DNA from: Saccharothrix deserti
GTDB taxonomy: Bacteria; Actinomycetota; Actinomycetes; Mycobacteriales; Pseudonocardiaceae
DNA: 64,000 bases
Assembly (NCBI RefSeq): GCF_009769385.1
Contig: NZ_VKAB01000008.1
Coordinates: 248,001-312,000 of the forward strand
Reading direction: 5' to 3'
Shown here: positions 29,279 to 39,800 of the stretch, piece by piece
How the letters are laid out: each line of letters starts with the position of its first letter
How positions within the stretch are numbered: the first letter of the stretch is position 1
Program-made: the position numbers and the translations under genes
The notes under the pieces: generated by a model
The model's database searches: none
Seen by the model: the letters and a program-made list of their open reading frames with translations, nothing else
What the model was told of the DNA's origin: nothing

Positions 29279-30172
29279 TTAATCCGTCAAGAAGTTCGTC
29301 TCAGCGTCTGCGTTCGGGGGTTCCCCGGAACGGAGCAGCGATGCGGGAATCCACGGAGAGCGGGCCGCGAGGCGACGGCCGAGGGGGTCGGCTCTGCGCA
29401 ACACGCAGCTCAGAGCGTTTTTTGCGCTGCCCTTCACGTTTTGGCCCTCCGCAATAGTGCGGCCTGCCTGGACGTTCGTCAGCACGAGCGCCGTCGGCCA
29501 GACCAACGAGAAAAGCCCTCTGCGGTCAGTGTGATTTAGGTCACACCGAAGGAGATCGGTCCCTCGGCCGACGCTTTCGGGTGTCCCCCACACCACCAGC
29601 GCCGCCCCCAGGACGAGGTCGGACTTGAGGATGTGTCGCGTTGCGCGGGCTTCACGGGCGGTCGCAGCGGCGACCTCGGCTGGACGCACCGCGTGCTCGG
29701 CGTGACCACCGGCCAACGCGATCTCGGCCGCCAGCCACTGGTGCCGCACCCGACTGCGCCAACCGCGCGGCTCGACCCTCGCGTGCAGTCGCCGTGCCTC
29801 GGCGAGCCGCCCGGCCCCGACGGCGTCCGCCGCCAGCCCCAGCAGCGCGTCGGCCCGAGCCCCGTCCGCGTCGACGTCGTCCACATCGCCGTCTCCCCCC
29901 GCGGGCGCCATGGCCAACGCGCGCCCGTCAAGCACCCGTGCCGCCGCATGACCACCCAGTTGCCGACGGTGGGAAGCGAGCGTGGAAGCCGCCAACGACC
30001 CGAACAGCCCACCGCCCGGGATCAACTCCCCGAGCACCGAAGCCGCCGCCGCGTAGTGCCCCTGCCCACCGAGCACCACCCCGGCCAACCACCGCTCCTC
30101 GACCCCACCCCGCAACGCACCCCACACCTCGGCCTCAGGCCGATCCCCGAACGCCGCCCGCCGCAACTCCAC
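29279..30172 (-). CDS. Alpha-helical, TPR-like unknown protein (Rv3415c position)
   Basis: I do not recognise a named family. The 297-residue product is alanine/arginine-rich with repeating helical units such as LLGLAADAVGAGRLAEARRL and WLAAEIALAGGHAEHAV, suggesting a TPR-like solenoid. The C-terminus has WPTALVLTNVQAGRTIAEG. It holds the place of M. tuberculosis Rv3415c between sigD and whiB3, also of unknown role. The GTG at 30172 is chosen because the longer upstream frame runs through G-rich, low-complexity DNA. A regulator or scaffold of development is a guess from position only. Confidence 0.6.
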   Translation of the reverse strand: MELRRAAFGDRPEAEVWGALRGGVEERWLAGVVLGGQGHYAAAASVLGELIPGGGLFGSLAASTLASHRRQLGGHAAARVLDGRALAMAPAGGDGDVDDVDADGARADALLGLAADAVGAGRLAEARRLHARVEPRGWRSRVRHQWLAAEIALAGGHAEHAVRPAEVAAATAREARATRHILKSDLVLGAALVVWGTPESVGRGTDLLRCDLNHTDRRGLFSLVWPTALVLTNVQAGRTIAEGQNVKGSAKNALSCVLRRADPLGRRLAARSPWIPASLLRSGEPPNADAETNFLTD

Positions 30173-30336
30173 AGTTCCCCACCCCCTCCCGCCTTGGCCC
30201 CTCCACCCTGCTCCTCCCCAGCACCGCCCGAAACCCCAATCCGCCCCCGAACAGCACCAACCCGATCCAACCAGCCCCCACCGACACTCCACCCCCTCCC
30301 GCACCACCCACCCCACCCCCTCGCGCGCCACACACC
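30173..30336 (-). other. Strongly strand-biased G-rich tract upstream of the TPR-like gene
   Basis: The plus strand is almost free of G for about 160 bp, so the minus (coding) strand has many G-runs. Around 30290-30321 they read GGGGG, GGGG, GGG, GGG, GGGGG with short gaps, and a second cluster lies at 30178-30222. Both could form G-quadruplexes in the leader or promoter of the TPR-like gene. No gene is seen here. Confidence 0.5.
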
Positions 30337-30446
30337 GCGTGCCCAACCTCCACAACAAGCGTGTGTCCTACCTCCAGAGCCCGTGTGTCCTACGTTCAGA
30401 CGGCGTGTGTCCAACGCTCAGAGCGGGTGTGTCCAACGCTCAGGAC
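30337..30446 (-). repeat. Tandem repeat of about 21-bp units (GTGTCCTACGTTCAGA type)
   Basis: Five units of 20-23 bases are visible on the plus strand, each G-C-G-T-G-T-G-T-C-C-[TA]-A-C-x-[TC]-[TC]-C-A-G-A like. The best-matched middle units read GTGTGTCCTACGTTCAGA and GTGTGTCCAACGCTCAGA. It lies 47 bases past the stop of the MerR-type gene, in the 320-bp space before the TPR-like gene. The core CCTACGTTCAG is the complement of the repeat at 48193. Confidence 0.65.
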
Positions 30447-30492
30447 GGAGCGGGGGCAGACGAGGTGGGGCAGGCTCGGTGGCGGGACGGGG

Positions 30493-31503
30493 TCAGCAGA
30501 CGGCGCGTTCGATCGTGTCCGCTGCCGTCCTCAGGTCGTTGATCCGCTCCGCCGGCTGCGGCACGACGCCGCGTTCCCAGCCTGGGCCCCCGGCGAAGAC
30601 GCGGACCTGTTGGCGGGTCCTCGGCAACGCCGTTACGACACCCGGATCGGCGTAGCGCGGCAGCTGCGCCCACAGCACGACCGCTGCCGGGGCCGTCCGG
30701 CGCACGGCGGCGGCCAGCGCGTCCGACGGCAACGCCGCACCCAACTGCCTGGCACCGACACCGCGCTGCGCCAACACCGCGGCCAACGGGTACAGCGGCA
30801 GGTTGTGCCGCTCGTCCGGCATGCACGCCAGCAGCACGGGCCGGTGGTTGCGCGGGCTCGCCACGACCGGGGTCGCGCGCACGATCGCGGCCAGCACGCA
30901 CTCCTCCACCAGGTGCGACACCTCGACCCCGGAGCCCGAGTACTCCCACCTCGCCGCGATCGCGGCCATCACCGGGCGGATCACCTCGTCCCACGTGGTG
31001 ATCAAGCCGTCCGCCTCGATCGCGTCCGCCAGCAGCGTCTGCACCGCCGCCGAGTCCATCGCCAACGCCGCCCGCCCGACCCCCCGTGCCCGGCGGTTCT
31101 TCGCCCGCAGCTTGAGACCACGCCCACCGGCCGTCGACCTGCCGCCGTCGACCTCACCACCGGTCAACAGCGCGGACGCGGCGGCCCGCGGCGTGGTGAC
31201 CGGGCTCGCGAGGGCGTACTTGGCGGCTTCGGCGGACGACGCCCCGCGCAGGAGGGCCCGCTGCATCAGCTCCAGCCGCGCCACGTCGAGTGGCGCGTAC
31301 TTGCGGTGTCGCCCGGTTGTGTGATCACTGGGTCCGAGGCCGTACCGGCGGTCCCACGTGCGGAGAGTAGCCGGCGCGACGCCCAACCTGCGTGCCACGG
31401 CGGCCACCGAGAGGGTCACCGAATGCGCTGGATCGTCCTCCGCCGCAACGGTTTCCTGACCGCCTTCCGGCACGGTCCCGGTGTGGTCGGGGGGCGTCAT
31501 CAC
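30493..31503 (-). CDS. MerR-family regulator with B12-binding-type C-terminal domain
   Basis: The 336-residue protein has a MerR helix-turn-helix (VTLSVAAVARRLGVAPATLR then WDRRYGLGPS) at about 30-95, a four-helix cap (about 145-230; WEYSGSGVEVSHLVEEC) and a Rossmann-like cobalamin-type domain (about 230-325). This is the CarH/LitR architecture. The cobalamin-ligand region reads PDERHNLPLYPL: the histidine is kept but the following glycine is not. In the cap, the usual E-H is S-H. So cobalamin binding and light sensing are uncertain. It is divergent from whiB and may control it. Confidence 0.82.
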   Translation of the reverse strand: MMTPPDHTGTVPEGGQETVAAEDDPAHSVTLSVAAVARRLGVAPATLRTWDRRYGLGPSDHTTGRHRKYAPLDVARLELMQRALLRGASSAEAAKYALASPVTTPRAAASALLTGGEVDGGRSTAGGRGLKLRAKNRRARGVGRAALAMDSAAVQTLLADAIEADGLITTWDEVIRPVMAAIAARWEYSGSGVEVSHLVEECVLAAIVRATPVVASPRNHRPVLLACMPDERHNLPLYPLAAVLAQRGVGARQLGAALPSDALAAAVRRTAPAAVVLWAQLPRYADPGVVTALPRTRQQVRVFAGGPGWERGVVPQPAERINDLRTAADTIERAVC

Positions 31504-31602
31504 GCTGACATCGTCCGTTCACCTCGCGTCACCGGCAAGTCCGGGGTGGGCGCTTGGCGATCACCCATCGAATGAATTGCCGTCAAATGCACCCGTACCC
31601 CC

Positions 31603-31631
31603 TTGAACAAGTTTTGGCGCGGTTCTACGGT
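31603..31631 (+). promoter_or_regulatory. Candidate promoter for whiB
   Basis: TTGAAC (31603-31608) and TACGGT (31626-31631) are separated by 17 bases, matching -35/-10 spacing for a housekeeping-like sigma factor, about 60 bp upstream of the whiB start. Prediction only. Confidence 0.35.
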
Positions 31632-31689
31632 GGATCATCGTTAAGCCGAATGGAGCAGTTCACGTCCATGGGCCAAGGAGGCGGTCTCG

Positions 31690-31986
31690 ATGGCGGACAC
31701 CCGAAGGCTTCCCGGTCCCAACGCGGATCTGTGGGACTGGCAGATGCGCGGCTCGTGCCGCGGGATGGACAGCGCGTTCTTCTTCCACCCGGACGGGGAG
31801 CGCGGACCGGCACGGGCCCGGCGGGAGGCTCGGGCGAAGGCCGTGTGCCTCTCGTGCCCGGTGTTGGAGATGTGTCGGCGGCACGCCCTGGCGGTGCAGG
31901 AGCCCTACGGGATCTGGGGTGGTCTCTCGGAATCCGAGCGGGACAGCATCATCAAGGCGCGCAAGCGGCAGTTGACGCCTGCGTGA
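31690..31986 (+). CDS. whiD: WhiB-family iron-sulfur regulator, WhiD/WhiB3 type
   Basis: The 98-residue protein has the four cluster-binding cysteines (Cys23, 53, 56, 62), the turn motif EPYGIWGGLSE and a basic C-terminus (KARKRQL). The start RRLPGPNADLWDWQ is nearly that of Streptomyces WhiD, the orthologue of mycobacterial WhiB3. Members bind a [4Fe-4S] cluster sensitive to oxygen and NO and act with the main sigma factor; WhiD is needed for spore septation and maturation. An AAGGAGG ribosome site at 31675-31681 fixes the ATG. The position next to groEL and sigD agrees with Rv3416. Confidence 0.92.
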   Translation: MADTRRLPGPNADLWDWQMRGSCRGMDSAFFFHPDGERGPARARREARAKAVCLSCPVLEMCRRHALAVQEPYGIWGGLSESERDSIIKARKRQLTPA

Positions 31987-31997
31987 CGCCGAACGTG

Positions 31998-32034
31998 CGG
32001 GAGGGACGACACCTCGCGGGTGCCGCCCCTCCCG
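31998..32034. terminator. Terminator between whiB and groEL
   Basis: CGGGAGGG pairs with CCCCTCCCG around an inner CACC/GGTG stem. It lies between the convergent genes. Confidence 0.6.
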
Positions 32035-32060
32035 TTCGCGAACTGTGAAACCAGCCGGTC

Positions 32061-33689
<1,629 letters not shown>

Positions 33690-33710
33690 CTACGCCTCTC
33701 TTGATGCGAA

Positions 33711-33749
33711 ACGCCCCGGGAGCCCCGGTGATGGGGTTCGCCGGGGCGT
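33711..33749 (-). other. Hairpin in the groES-groEL spacer
   Basis: ACGCCCCGG and CCGGGGCGT enclose a 21-base loop that itself contains a GCCCC/GGGGT pair. It lies inside the operon between groES and groEL, so it could be a partial terminator or RNA-processing site. Confidence 0.45.
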
Positions 33750-33768
33750 CTTACGTGTCAGCCGAGCG

Positions 33769-34062
33769 TCAGTTGATGACGGCCAGCACGTCGCGGGCGG
33801 AGAGGATGAGGTACTCCTCGCCGTTGTACTTGACCTCGGTGCCGCCGTACTTGGAGTAGATGACGACATCGCCGACAGCCACGTCCACGGGGATGCGGTT
33901 GCCCTTGTCGTCGATCCGGCCGGGGCCGACCGCGAGGACCTTGCCCTCCTGGGGCTTCTCCTTCGCGGTGTCCGGGATCACGAGGCCGGAAGCGGTCGTG
34001 GTCTCGGCCTCACTGGCCTGGACGACGATCTTGTCCTCGAGCGGCTTGATGTTCACGCTCAC
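33769..34062 (-). CDS. groES: Co-chaperonin GroES
   Basis: The 97-residue protein ([20 protein letters not shown] at the start, [14 protein letters not shown] at the end) is a standard GroES cap. The mobile loop is [21 protein letters not shown]. The GTG at 34062 follows GGAGG with a nine-base space; the frame extends upstream but through arginine-rich non-homologous sequence. It is the first gene of the groES-groEL operon, with a CIRCE operator about 100 bp upstream. Confidence 0.96.
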   Translation of the reverse strand: MSVNIKPLEDKIVVQASEAETTTASGLVIPDTAKEKPQEGKVLAVGPGRIDDKGNRIPVDVAVGDVVIYSKYGGTEVKYNGEEYLILSARDVLAVIN

Positions 34063-34164
34063 CGGGCTGACCTCCACGGTCGTCGAAAGCGTTGGCAGGT
34101 TGCGTTTACGGCTCCTGCCACCCCGCCGTCGCGGGGGTCGGGGCGGTTGCTGGTGCCGTGCATC

Positions 34165-34189
34165 TAGCACTCTACCCATGCGAGTGCCA
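34165..34189 (-). promoter_or_regulatory. CIRCE operator over the groES promoter
   Basis: TAGCACTC-N9-GAGTGCCA matches the CIRCE consensus (TTAGCACTC-N9-GAGTGCTAA) recognised by the repressor HrcA. On the minus strand it overlaps a plausible promoter, TTGGCA and TAGATG with 18 bases between, so HrcA binding would block groES-groEL transcription until heat shock. hrcA is not in the window. Confidence 0.85.
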
Positions 34190-34316
34190 ACGCTTCAACG
34201 AGGCCCCACCACTCGATCGGGCGATCACTGCGGCCCCGTGCGCCGGCAGGGTGGTCGATGCCCTCCGTAGTACCGGAGTTCACCGGGTCGCCACCCTTGT
34301 CGGTCACGGTGGGCGG

Positions 34317-35822
34317 ATGACCACGGTGACCCGACGTTCCCTGCTCATCGGCGGTGTGGCCCTCGCGACCGCGGGTGCGGGATTCCCGAAGCTCGAAAAC
34401 CCCTTCACGTTGGGTGTCGCGTCCGGCGACCCCCGTTCCGACAGCGTCGTGCTGTGGACGCGGCTCGCGCCACGGCCGCTCGACGAGGACGGCCTCGGCG
34501 GCATGCCCGACCGGGTCGTCCCGGTGCACTGGGAGCTGGCCGAGGACGAGCGCTTCCAGCGCGTGGTGCGGCGGGGCGTGCAGCCGGCGCGGCCGGAGTC
34601 CGGGCACAGCGTGCACGTGGAGCCGTTCGGCCTGCGGCCCGGCCGCGAGTACCACTACCGGTTCCGGGTGGACGGCCACCTGTCCCCCGTCGGCCGCACC
34701 CGGACCACGCCCGAGCCGTGGGTGCTCGGGCAGGACCTGACCATGTGCTTCGCGTCGTGCGCGCACTTCGGCGAGGGCTACTTCACCGCGTACCGGCGGC
34801 TGGCCGAAGATCACCCGGACGTGGTCCTCCACCTGGGCGACTACCAGTACGAGTACGCGGCCAAGGCGGCGGACGTGCGGACGGTGCTCGGGCCGGAGAC
34901 GCGGACGTTGGCCGACTACCGGCTGCGGCACGCGCAGTACAAGACGGACGCCGACTTGCAGCTGGCGCACGCCGTCGCGCCGTGGCTGGTGGTGTGGGAC
35001 GACCACGAGATCGAGAACAACTGGGCCGACGACGTGCCGGAGCAGCCCGATCCCGCCTTCCCGGCCCGTCGGGCGGCGGCGTTCCAGGCGTACTACGAGA
35101 ACATGCCGCTGCGCCGCGGTGCTCGGCCCAACGGTGTCGACATGCAGCTCTACCGGCGGCTCGGGTGGGGCGGGCTGGTGAACTTCCACATGCTCGACAC
35201 CCGCCAGTACCGGGACGACCAGGCGTGCGGCGACGGGTGGAAGACGTGCGCGGACGCCGGTCTGCCCGGTCGTTCGATCACCGGCGCGGCGCAGGAGGAG
35301 TGGCTGCTCGACGGGTTCCGGCGGTCCCGGTCGCGGTGGGACGTGCTCGGGCAGCAGGTGTTCTTCGCCGAGCGCGACCGCAAGGACGGGCCGGAGAAGG
35401 AGACGTCCACGGACTCGTGGGACGGCTACCTGGCGTCGCGCGATCGGGTGACGCGCGGATGGGTGGACGCAGGGGTGCGCAACGCGGTCGTGCTGACCGG
35501 TGACGTGCACGCGCACTACGCGGCGGACGTGAAGCTGGACTGGAACGACCCGGCGTCGCGGACCGTGGGCACCGAGCTGGTGTGCTCGTCGGTGACGTCC
35601 GGCGGGGACGGCAACGACACGGTCGACCAGGTGCAGCTGCGGAACAACCCGCACATCAAGTTGCACAGCCGGCGGCGCGGGTACGTGCGGACCAAGTTCA
35701 CCGCGCGCGAGATGCGTGCGGATTTCCGCACGTTGCCGTACGTGCGGACGGCCGGGGCTGAGGCCACGACGTTGAAGTCGTTCGTGGTCGAGGACCGCAA
35801 CCCCGGCTTGCACGCCGTGTGA
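34317..35822 (+). CDS. phoD: PhoD-type alkaline phosphatase/phosphodiesterase, Tat-exported
   Basis: The 501-residue protein has a twin-arginine signal (MTTVTRRSLLIGGVALATAG), the PhoD N-terminal domain (FTLGVASGDPRSDSVVLWTR) and the metallophosphatase core: FASCAHF, HLGDYQYEY, VWDDHEIENNW, FHMLDTRQYRDDQ, VLTGDVHAHYAAD. PhoD enzymes release phosphate from mono- and diesters outside the cell and use calcium and iron. The ATG at 34317 gives the signal peptide at the very N-terminus. In actinomycetes phoD is commonly under PhoP; no PHO box was sought in detail. It converges with the gene at 35832. Confidence 0.93.
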   Translation: MTTVTRRSLLIGGVALATAGAGFPKLENPFTLGVASGDPRSDSVVLWTRLAPRPLDEDGLGGMPDRVVPVHWELAEDERFQRVVRRGVQPARPESGHSVHVEPFGLRPGREYHYRFRVDGHLSPVGRTRTTPEPWVLGQDLTMCFASCAHFGEGYFTAYRRLAEDHPDVVLHLGDYQYEYAAKAADVRTVLGPETRTLADYRLRHAQYKTDADLQLAHAVAPWLVVWDDHEIENNWADDVPEQPDPAFPARRAAAFQAYYENMPLRRGARPNGVDMQLYRRLGWGGLVNFHMLDTRQYRDDQACGDGWKTCADAGLPGRSITGAAQEEWLLDGFRRSRSRWDVLGQQVFFAERDRKDGPEKETSTDSWDGYLASRDRVTRGWVDAGVRNAVVLTGDVHAHYAADVKLDWNDPASRTVGTELVCSSVTSGGDGNDTVDQVQLRNNPHIKLHSRRRGYVRTKFTAREMRADFRTLPYVRTAGAEATTLKSFVVEDRNPGLHAV

Positions 35823-35831
35823 ACGCGGTGA

Positions 35832-36692
35832 TCAGCCGCGCATGACGTTGATCAGGGCGGTCCAGCTGTTCTTGCCGTGCCCCGCCGCGATGGCGCGGTC
35901 GTAGAGCGACTGGACCGCCCTGGGCAGCTCGGCGTCGACGCCCGCCGCCTCGCTGGCGCCGACGACGTGCGCCGCCGTGGCGCCCATCATCGCCACGTTG
36001 GCCAGGTCGCCGGGGTGCTCGCCGGAGTCGACGTGCCGCGCGGTCTGTTCCACGTACATCGACAGCGTGGAGCCCACGTCCGCGAGGTAGGGCGCGAACC
36101 GCTCGGCCGACAGGCCTGCGGACTTCACCAGAGCGATGCTGTGCAGCATGGCGGCCAGCGACGTGAGGAAAACGTCCAGTTGGGCCTGGTAGAGCAGCTG
36201 CGCCAGGGTGTGGTCCTCGCCCATGTAGTCCGGTCGGCCGATCACCGCGAGAGTGTCCGCGTGCCGGTCGAAAACCTCGCGTGGGCCGCTGTAGAACACG
36301 TACGCGTCCTTGTGCCCGACCATCTCCGCGTTGGCCATCACGCCGCCGACCAGCAGTTCGGCACCCCGTTCGGCCAGCCAGGCGGCGGCCTTGAGGGTCT
36401 TGTCCGGGGTCTCGGAGCTGAGGTTGACGATCACTCGGCCGGCGAGGTCGGCGCCGTCGAGGATGTCGTACATCGCGGCGTAGTCGGTGAGGCTGAGGAT
36501 GATCAGCCGGTTCGCGGCGACGGCTTCGGCTGCCGTGGCCGCGCGGGTGGCTCCTTGGGCGACGACCGCGTCGGCACGACTCGCGGTGCGGTTCCAGACC
36601 GTGGTCGGGTGGCCGGCGTCGAGGAGGCGGGCGACCATCGCCTGCCCCATGGGGCCGAGGCCGATCAGGGTCAACGGGGTCTTGTCAGTCAT
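35832..36692 (-). CDS. NAD(P)-binding imine-reductase/beta-hydroxyacid-dehydrogenase-like enzyme
   Basis: The 286-residue enzyme has the dinucleotide motif TLIGLGPMGQAMVARLLDAG at residues 8-27 and NRTASRA after the second strand, indicating NADPH. The C-terminal helical domain (LAQLLYQAQLDVFLTSLAA) resembles imine reductases rather than 6-phosphogluconate or hydroxyisobutyrate dehydrogenases, which would carry a conserved lysine in the helix where this protein has LYQAQLD. The ATG at 36692 lies 11 bases after GGAG. It is divergent from the large SARP/AfsR-type regulator with a 112-bp gap and is its likely target. The substrate is unknown. Confidence 0.82.
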   Translation of the reverse strand: MTDKTPLTLIGLGPMGQAMVARLLDAGHPTTVWNRTASRADAVVAQGATRAATAAEAVAANRLIILSLTDYAAMYDILDGADLAGRVIVNLSSETPDKTLKAAAWLAERGAELLVGGVMANAEMVGHKDAYVFYSGPREVFDRHADTLAVIGRPDYMGEDHTLAQLLYQAQLDVFLTSLAAMLHSIALVKSAGLSAERFAPYLADVGSTLSMYVEQTARHVDSGEHPGDLANVAMMGATAAHVVGASEAAGVDAELPRAVQSLYDRAIAAGHGKNSWTALINVMRG

Positions 36693-36804
36693 GCGTTGTC
36701 TCACTCCTTCGTGTGAATTCCACGGTGGCTGAGGGCACGCACGGTTCCCTGCGGGTCCGCTGGGGGTCGGCTGGCGCGTCGGGGGTGACCGTTACGGTCC
36801 GGTC

Positions 36805-39800
36805 GTGAGGTTTGGGGTGTTGGGGCCGCTCGGGGTGTGGACGGCGGGCGGTGAAGTCGTCCGGGTGCCCGAGGTGAAGGTCCGGTTGTTGTTGGCGGAC
36901 CTGCTCGCACACGAGGGGCGGCCCGTTTCGGCGGACCGGTTGGCGTTCGACCTGTGGGGCGACGAGCCGCCCGGCAACCCGGTGAACACGCTCCAGACCA
37001 AGGTCTCCCAGTTGCGGCGGGCGTTGGAGGCGGCCGAGCCCGGTGGGCGTGACCTGGTCGGGTACGGGCCGGCCGGGTACGCGGTCCGGGTTGATTCGTC
37101 CTCTTTGGACGTTCTGCGGTTCCGGGAGTTGGTGGCCGGAGGGCGGTTCGGTGAGGCGCTGGCCCTGTGGCGGGGTGAGCCGCTGGAGGAGTTCGCCGAC
37201 GCGCCGTTCGTCGGACCGGTGGCGGCCCGGTGGACCGAGGAACGGCTGGCGGCGTTGGAGGAGTTCGCCGAGGCGGGGACGGTCGACCTGGCCGACGAGG
37301 TGGCCCGGCACCCGTTGCGCGAACGTTTGCGCGGACTGCACATGCGCGCCCTCTACCGGGCCGGACGGCAGGTCGAGGCGTTGGCCGGTTACGCCGAGCT
37401 GCGCACGCGGCTGGCCGACGAGCAGGGACTGGAGCCCGGCCCCGAGCTGGCCGCGCTGCACCGGGCGATCCTCAACCACGACCCGGCGCTCGGCCCCGTC
37501 CCGCGGCCGCGCACGAACCTGCCCGTGCCGGTCACCGACCTGGTCGGCCGGGACGAGGCCGTCGACGACCTGCGGGACGTGCTCGGCCGCTCCCGGCTGG
37601 TCACGCTCACCGGACCGGGTGGGGTCGGGAAGACGAGCCTGGCCGTGGAGGTCGCGCGGCGGGTGTCGGTCGCGGACGGGGTGTGGCTGGTCGAGTTGGC
37701 GGGTGTCGGGCGGGCCGAGCAGGTGGTGAACGCGGTGGCCGACGTGCTCGGCGTGCGCGAGGACGCACCGGGCTTCACCCGGTCCGATGACTTGCCCGAC
37801 CGGGTCGTGGAGGCGTTGCGCGCACGTGAGGTGCTGCTCGTGCTGGACAACTGCGAACGGCTGGTCGAACCGGTCGCCGCGTTGGTGTCCCGGCTGCTCC
37901 GCGCCGCACCGGGCCTGCGCGTTCTCACCACCAGCCAGGAACCGCTCGGCCTGGCGTTCGAGACGGTGTGGGCCGTGCCGCCGTTGGACGTGGAAGGCGC
38001 CGTCACGTTGTTCGCAGCGCGCGCTGCCGCCGCCGCGCCCGGTTTCACGCTGACGCCGGACAACGCGTCGGTGGTCGAGGCGATCTGCCGTCGGCTCGAC
38101 GGTCTGCCGCTGGCGTTGGAGCTGGCCGCGACCCGCGTGCGCGGCCTCGGCGTGACCGCCCTGCTGGACCGGTTGGACGACCGGTTCCGGCTGCTGGCCA
38201 CCGGGCACCGCGACGCGCCGGCCCGCCAGCGCACCCTGCGCGCGATGATCGACTGGAGCTGGGACCTCCTCGGCGACGCCGAGCGGATCGTGCTGCGGCG
38301 GTTGTCCGTGCACGTGGACGGGTGTGCGTTGGACGCGGCCGAGGCCGTGTGCGCGGGTGGCGGTGTGGCGGCCGACGACGTGCTGGACGTGCTCACGAGT
38401 CTGGTCAACCGCTCGTTGGTGGTCGCGCCCGAGCACACCGGTGAGCCCCGGTTCCGGTTGTTGGAGTCGGTCGCCGATTACGGCCGGGAACGGCTGCGCG
38501 AGGCGGGCGAGTCGGAGGACGTGCGGCGGCGGCACGCGGCGTTCTACCTGGCGTTGGCCGAACGGGCGGACCCGGAGTTGCGTGCCGCGCGGCAGCTGGA
38601 GTGGCTGGACCGGTTGGACGCCGACACCGCGAACCTGCGTGCCGCGCACGACGCTTCGGGCCCGGACGGCGCTGCCCGGCTGGTCAGGGCGTTGACCTGG
38701 TACTGGTTCCTGCGCGGACGGCTCCGGGAGGGACGGCGGCTGATGACCGCGACCGATCCGGTGACGGTGGCGTGGCGGGCCGGGTTCGGGGTGCTGCTGG
38801 GTGAGACGGCCGAACCGTCCGCCGTGTCCGGCACCGCGGATATCGCAGATCGTCTGCAACAGGCACGCGCCCGGTGGTTCCTGGGTTATGTGTTGTCGAC
38901 AGTCGGCGATATGCCGCGTGCCGTGAAGCTGACCGACCAGGCGCTGGAGGCGTTCGAGGAGCTGGGCGACGAGTGCGGAGTGGCCGCCGCGCACAGCGAC
39001 CGGGTGAGCCAGGCCCTCGGCCGGGGCAGGGTCGAGGAGGCGCGGGAGTCGGCCGAACTGAGTGCCGCGCTGTTCGCCTCGCTGGGTGAGCGGTGGGGGC
39101 AGCTGAAGGCGTCGTTCGGGTTGGGGATGCTCGCGCAGCTGTCCGGGGACAACGCGCGGGCGGAGGCCGTGCACCGGGAGGGCTTGCGGGTGGCCGAGGA
39201 GCTGCGGTCGTGGCCCGAGGTGTCGTACAAGTTGTCGTGGCTGGGACGGGTCGCGTTGTCGAACGGCGATTACGCGAAGGCTCGTGACCTGCACGAACAG
39301 GCTCGGCGGGCGGCAGCTGAGCACGGGTTCTCGCCGGGTGAGGTCTACGCGGAGACCGGGTTGGCGCTGGGCGCGCGGCGGGAGGGGCGGCTGGACGCGG
39401 CCGAGGCGCACTGGGATCGGCTGCGGGCGTGGCACCGGCAGGTCGGGTTCGAGGCGGGCGCGACGCTGATGCTGGCCGAACTGGGGTTCGTGGCGGAGTT
39501 GCGCGGTGACGCGGAGCGGGCGTTGGAGTTGCAGTCGGAGGGGTTGGCGCTGGCCCGGCAGGGAGGTGACCCGCGGGCGATCGCGTTGGCGTTGGAGGGG
39601 ATGGCGGGCGCGAAGGCGTCGGCCGGTGACGCGGCGGAGGCGGCCCGGCTGCTGGGTGCGGCGACGGCGGCCCGTGCGTCCGTGGGCGTGCCGCTGCCGG
39701 CCGGGGAACGCGGTGACGTGGACCGGATCGGTGCGGTGGCCCGTGACGTGCTGGGCGCGGACGCCTTCACGGCGGCGTTCTCCGCCGGGCACGCCGAAGG

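Noticed and set aside
28455..30446. CRISPR-like arrays
   Set aside because: Units are 13-23 bp, degenerate and directly adjacent with no unique spacers, and no cas gene is present.
34164..35813. A 549-codon minus-strand frame opposite phoD
   Set aside because: No recognisable domain and exact antisense overlap with a complete PhoD gene; shadow frame.
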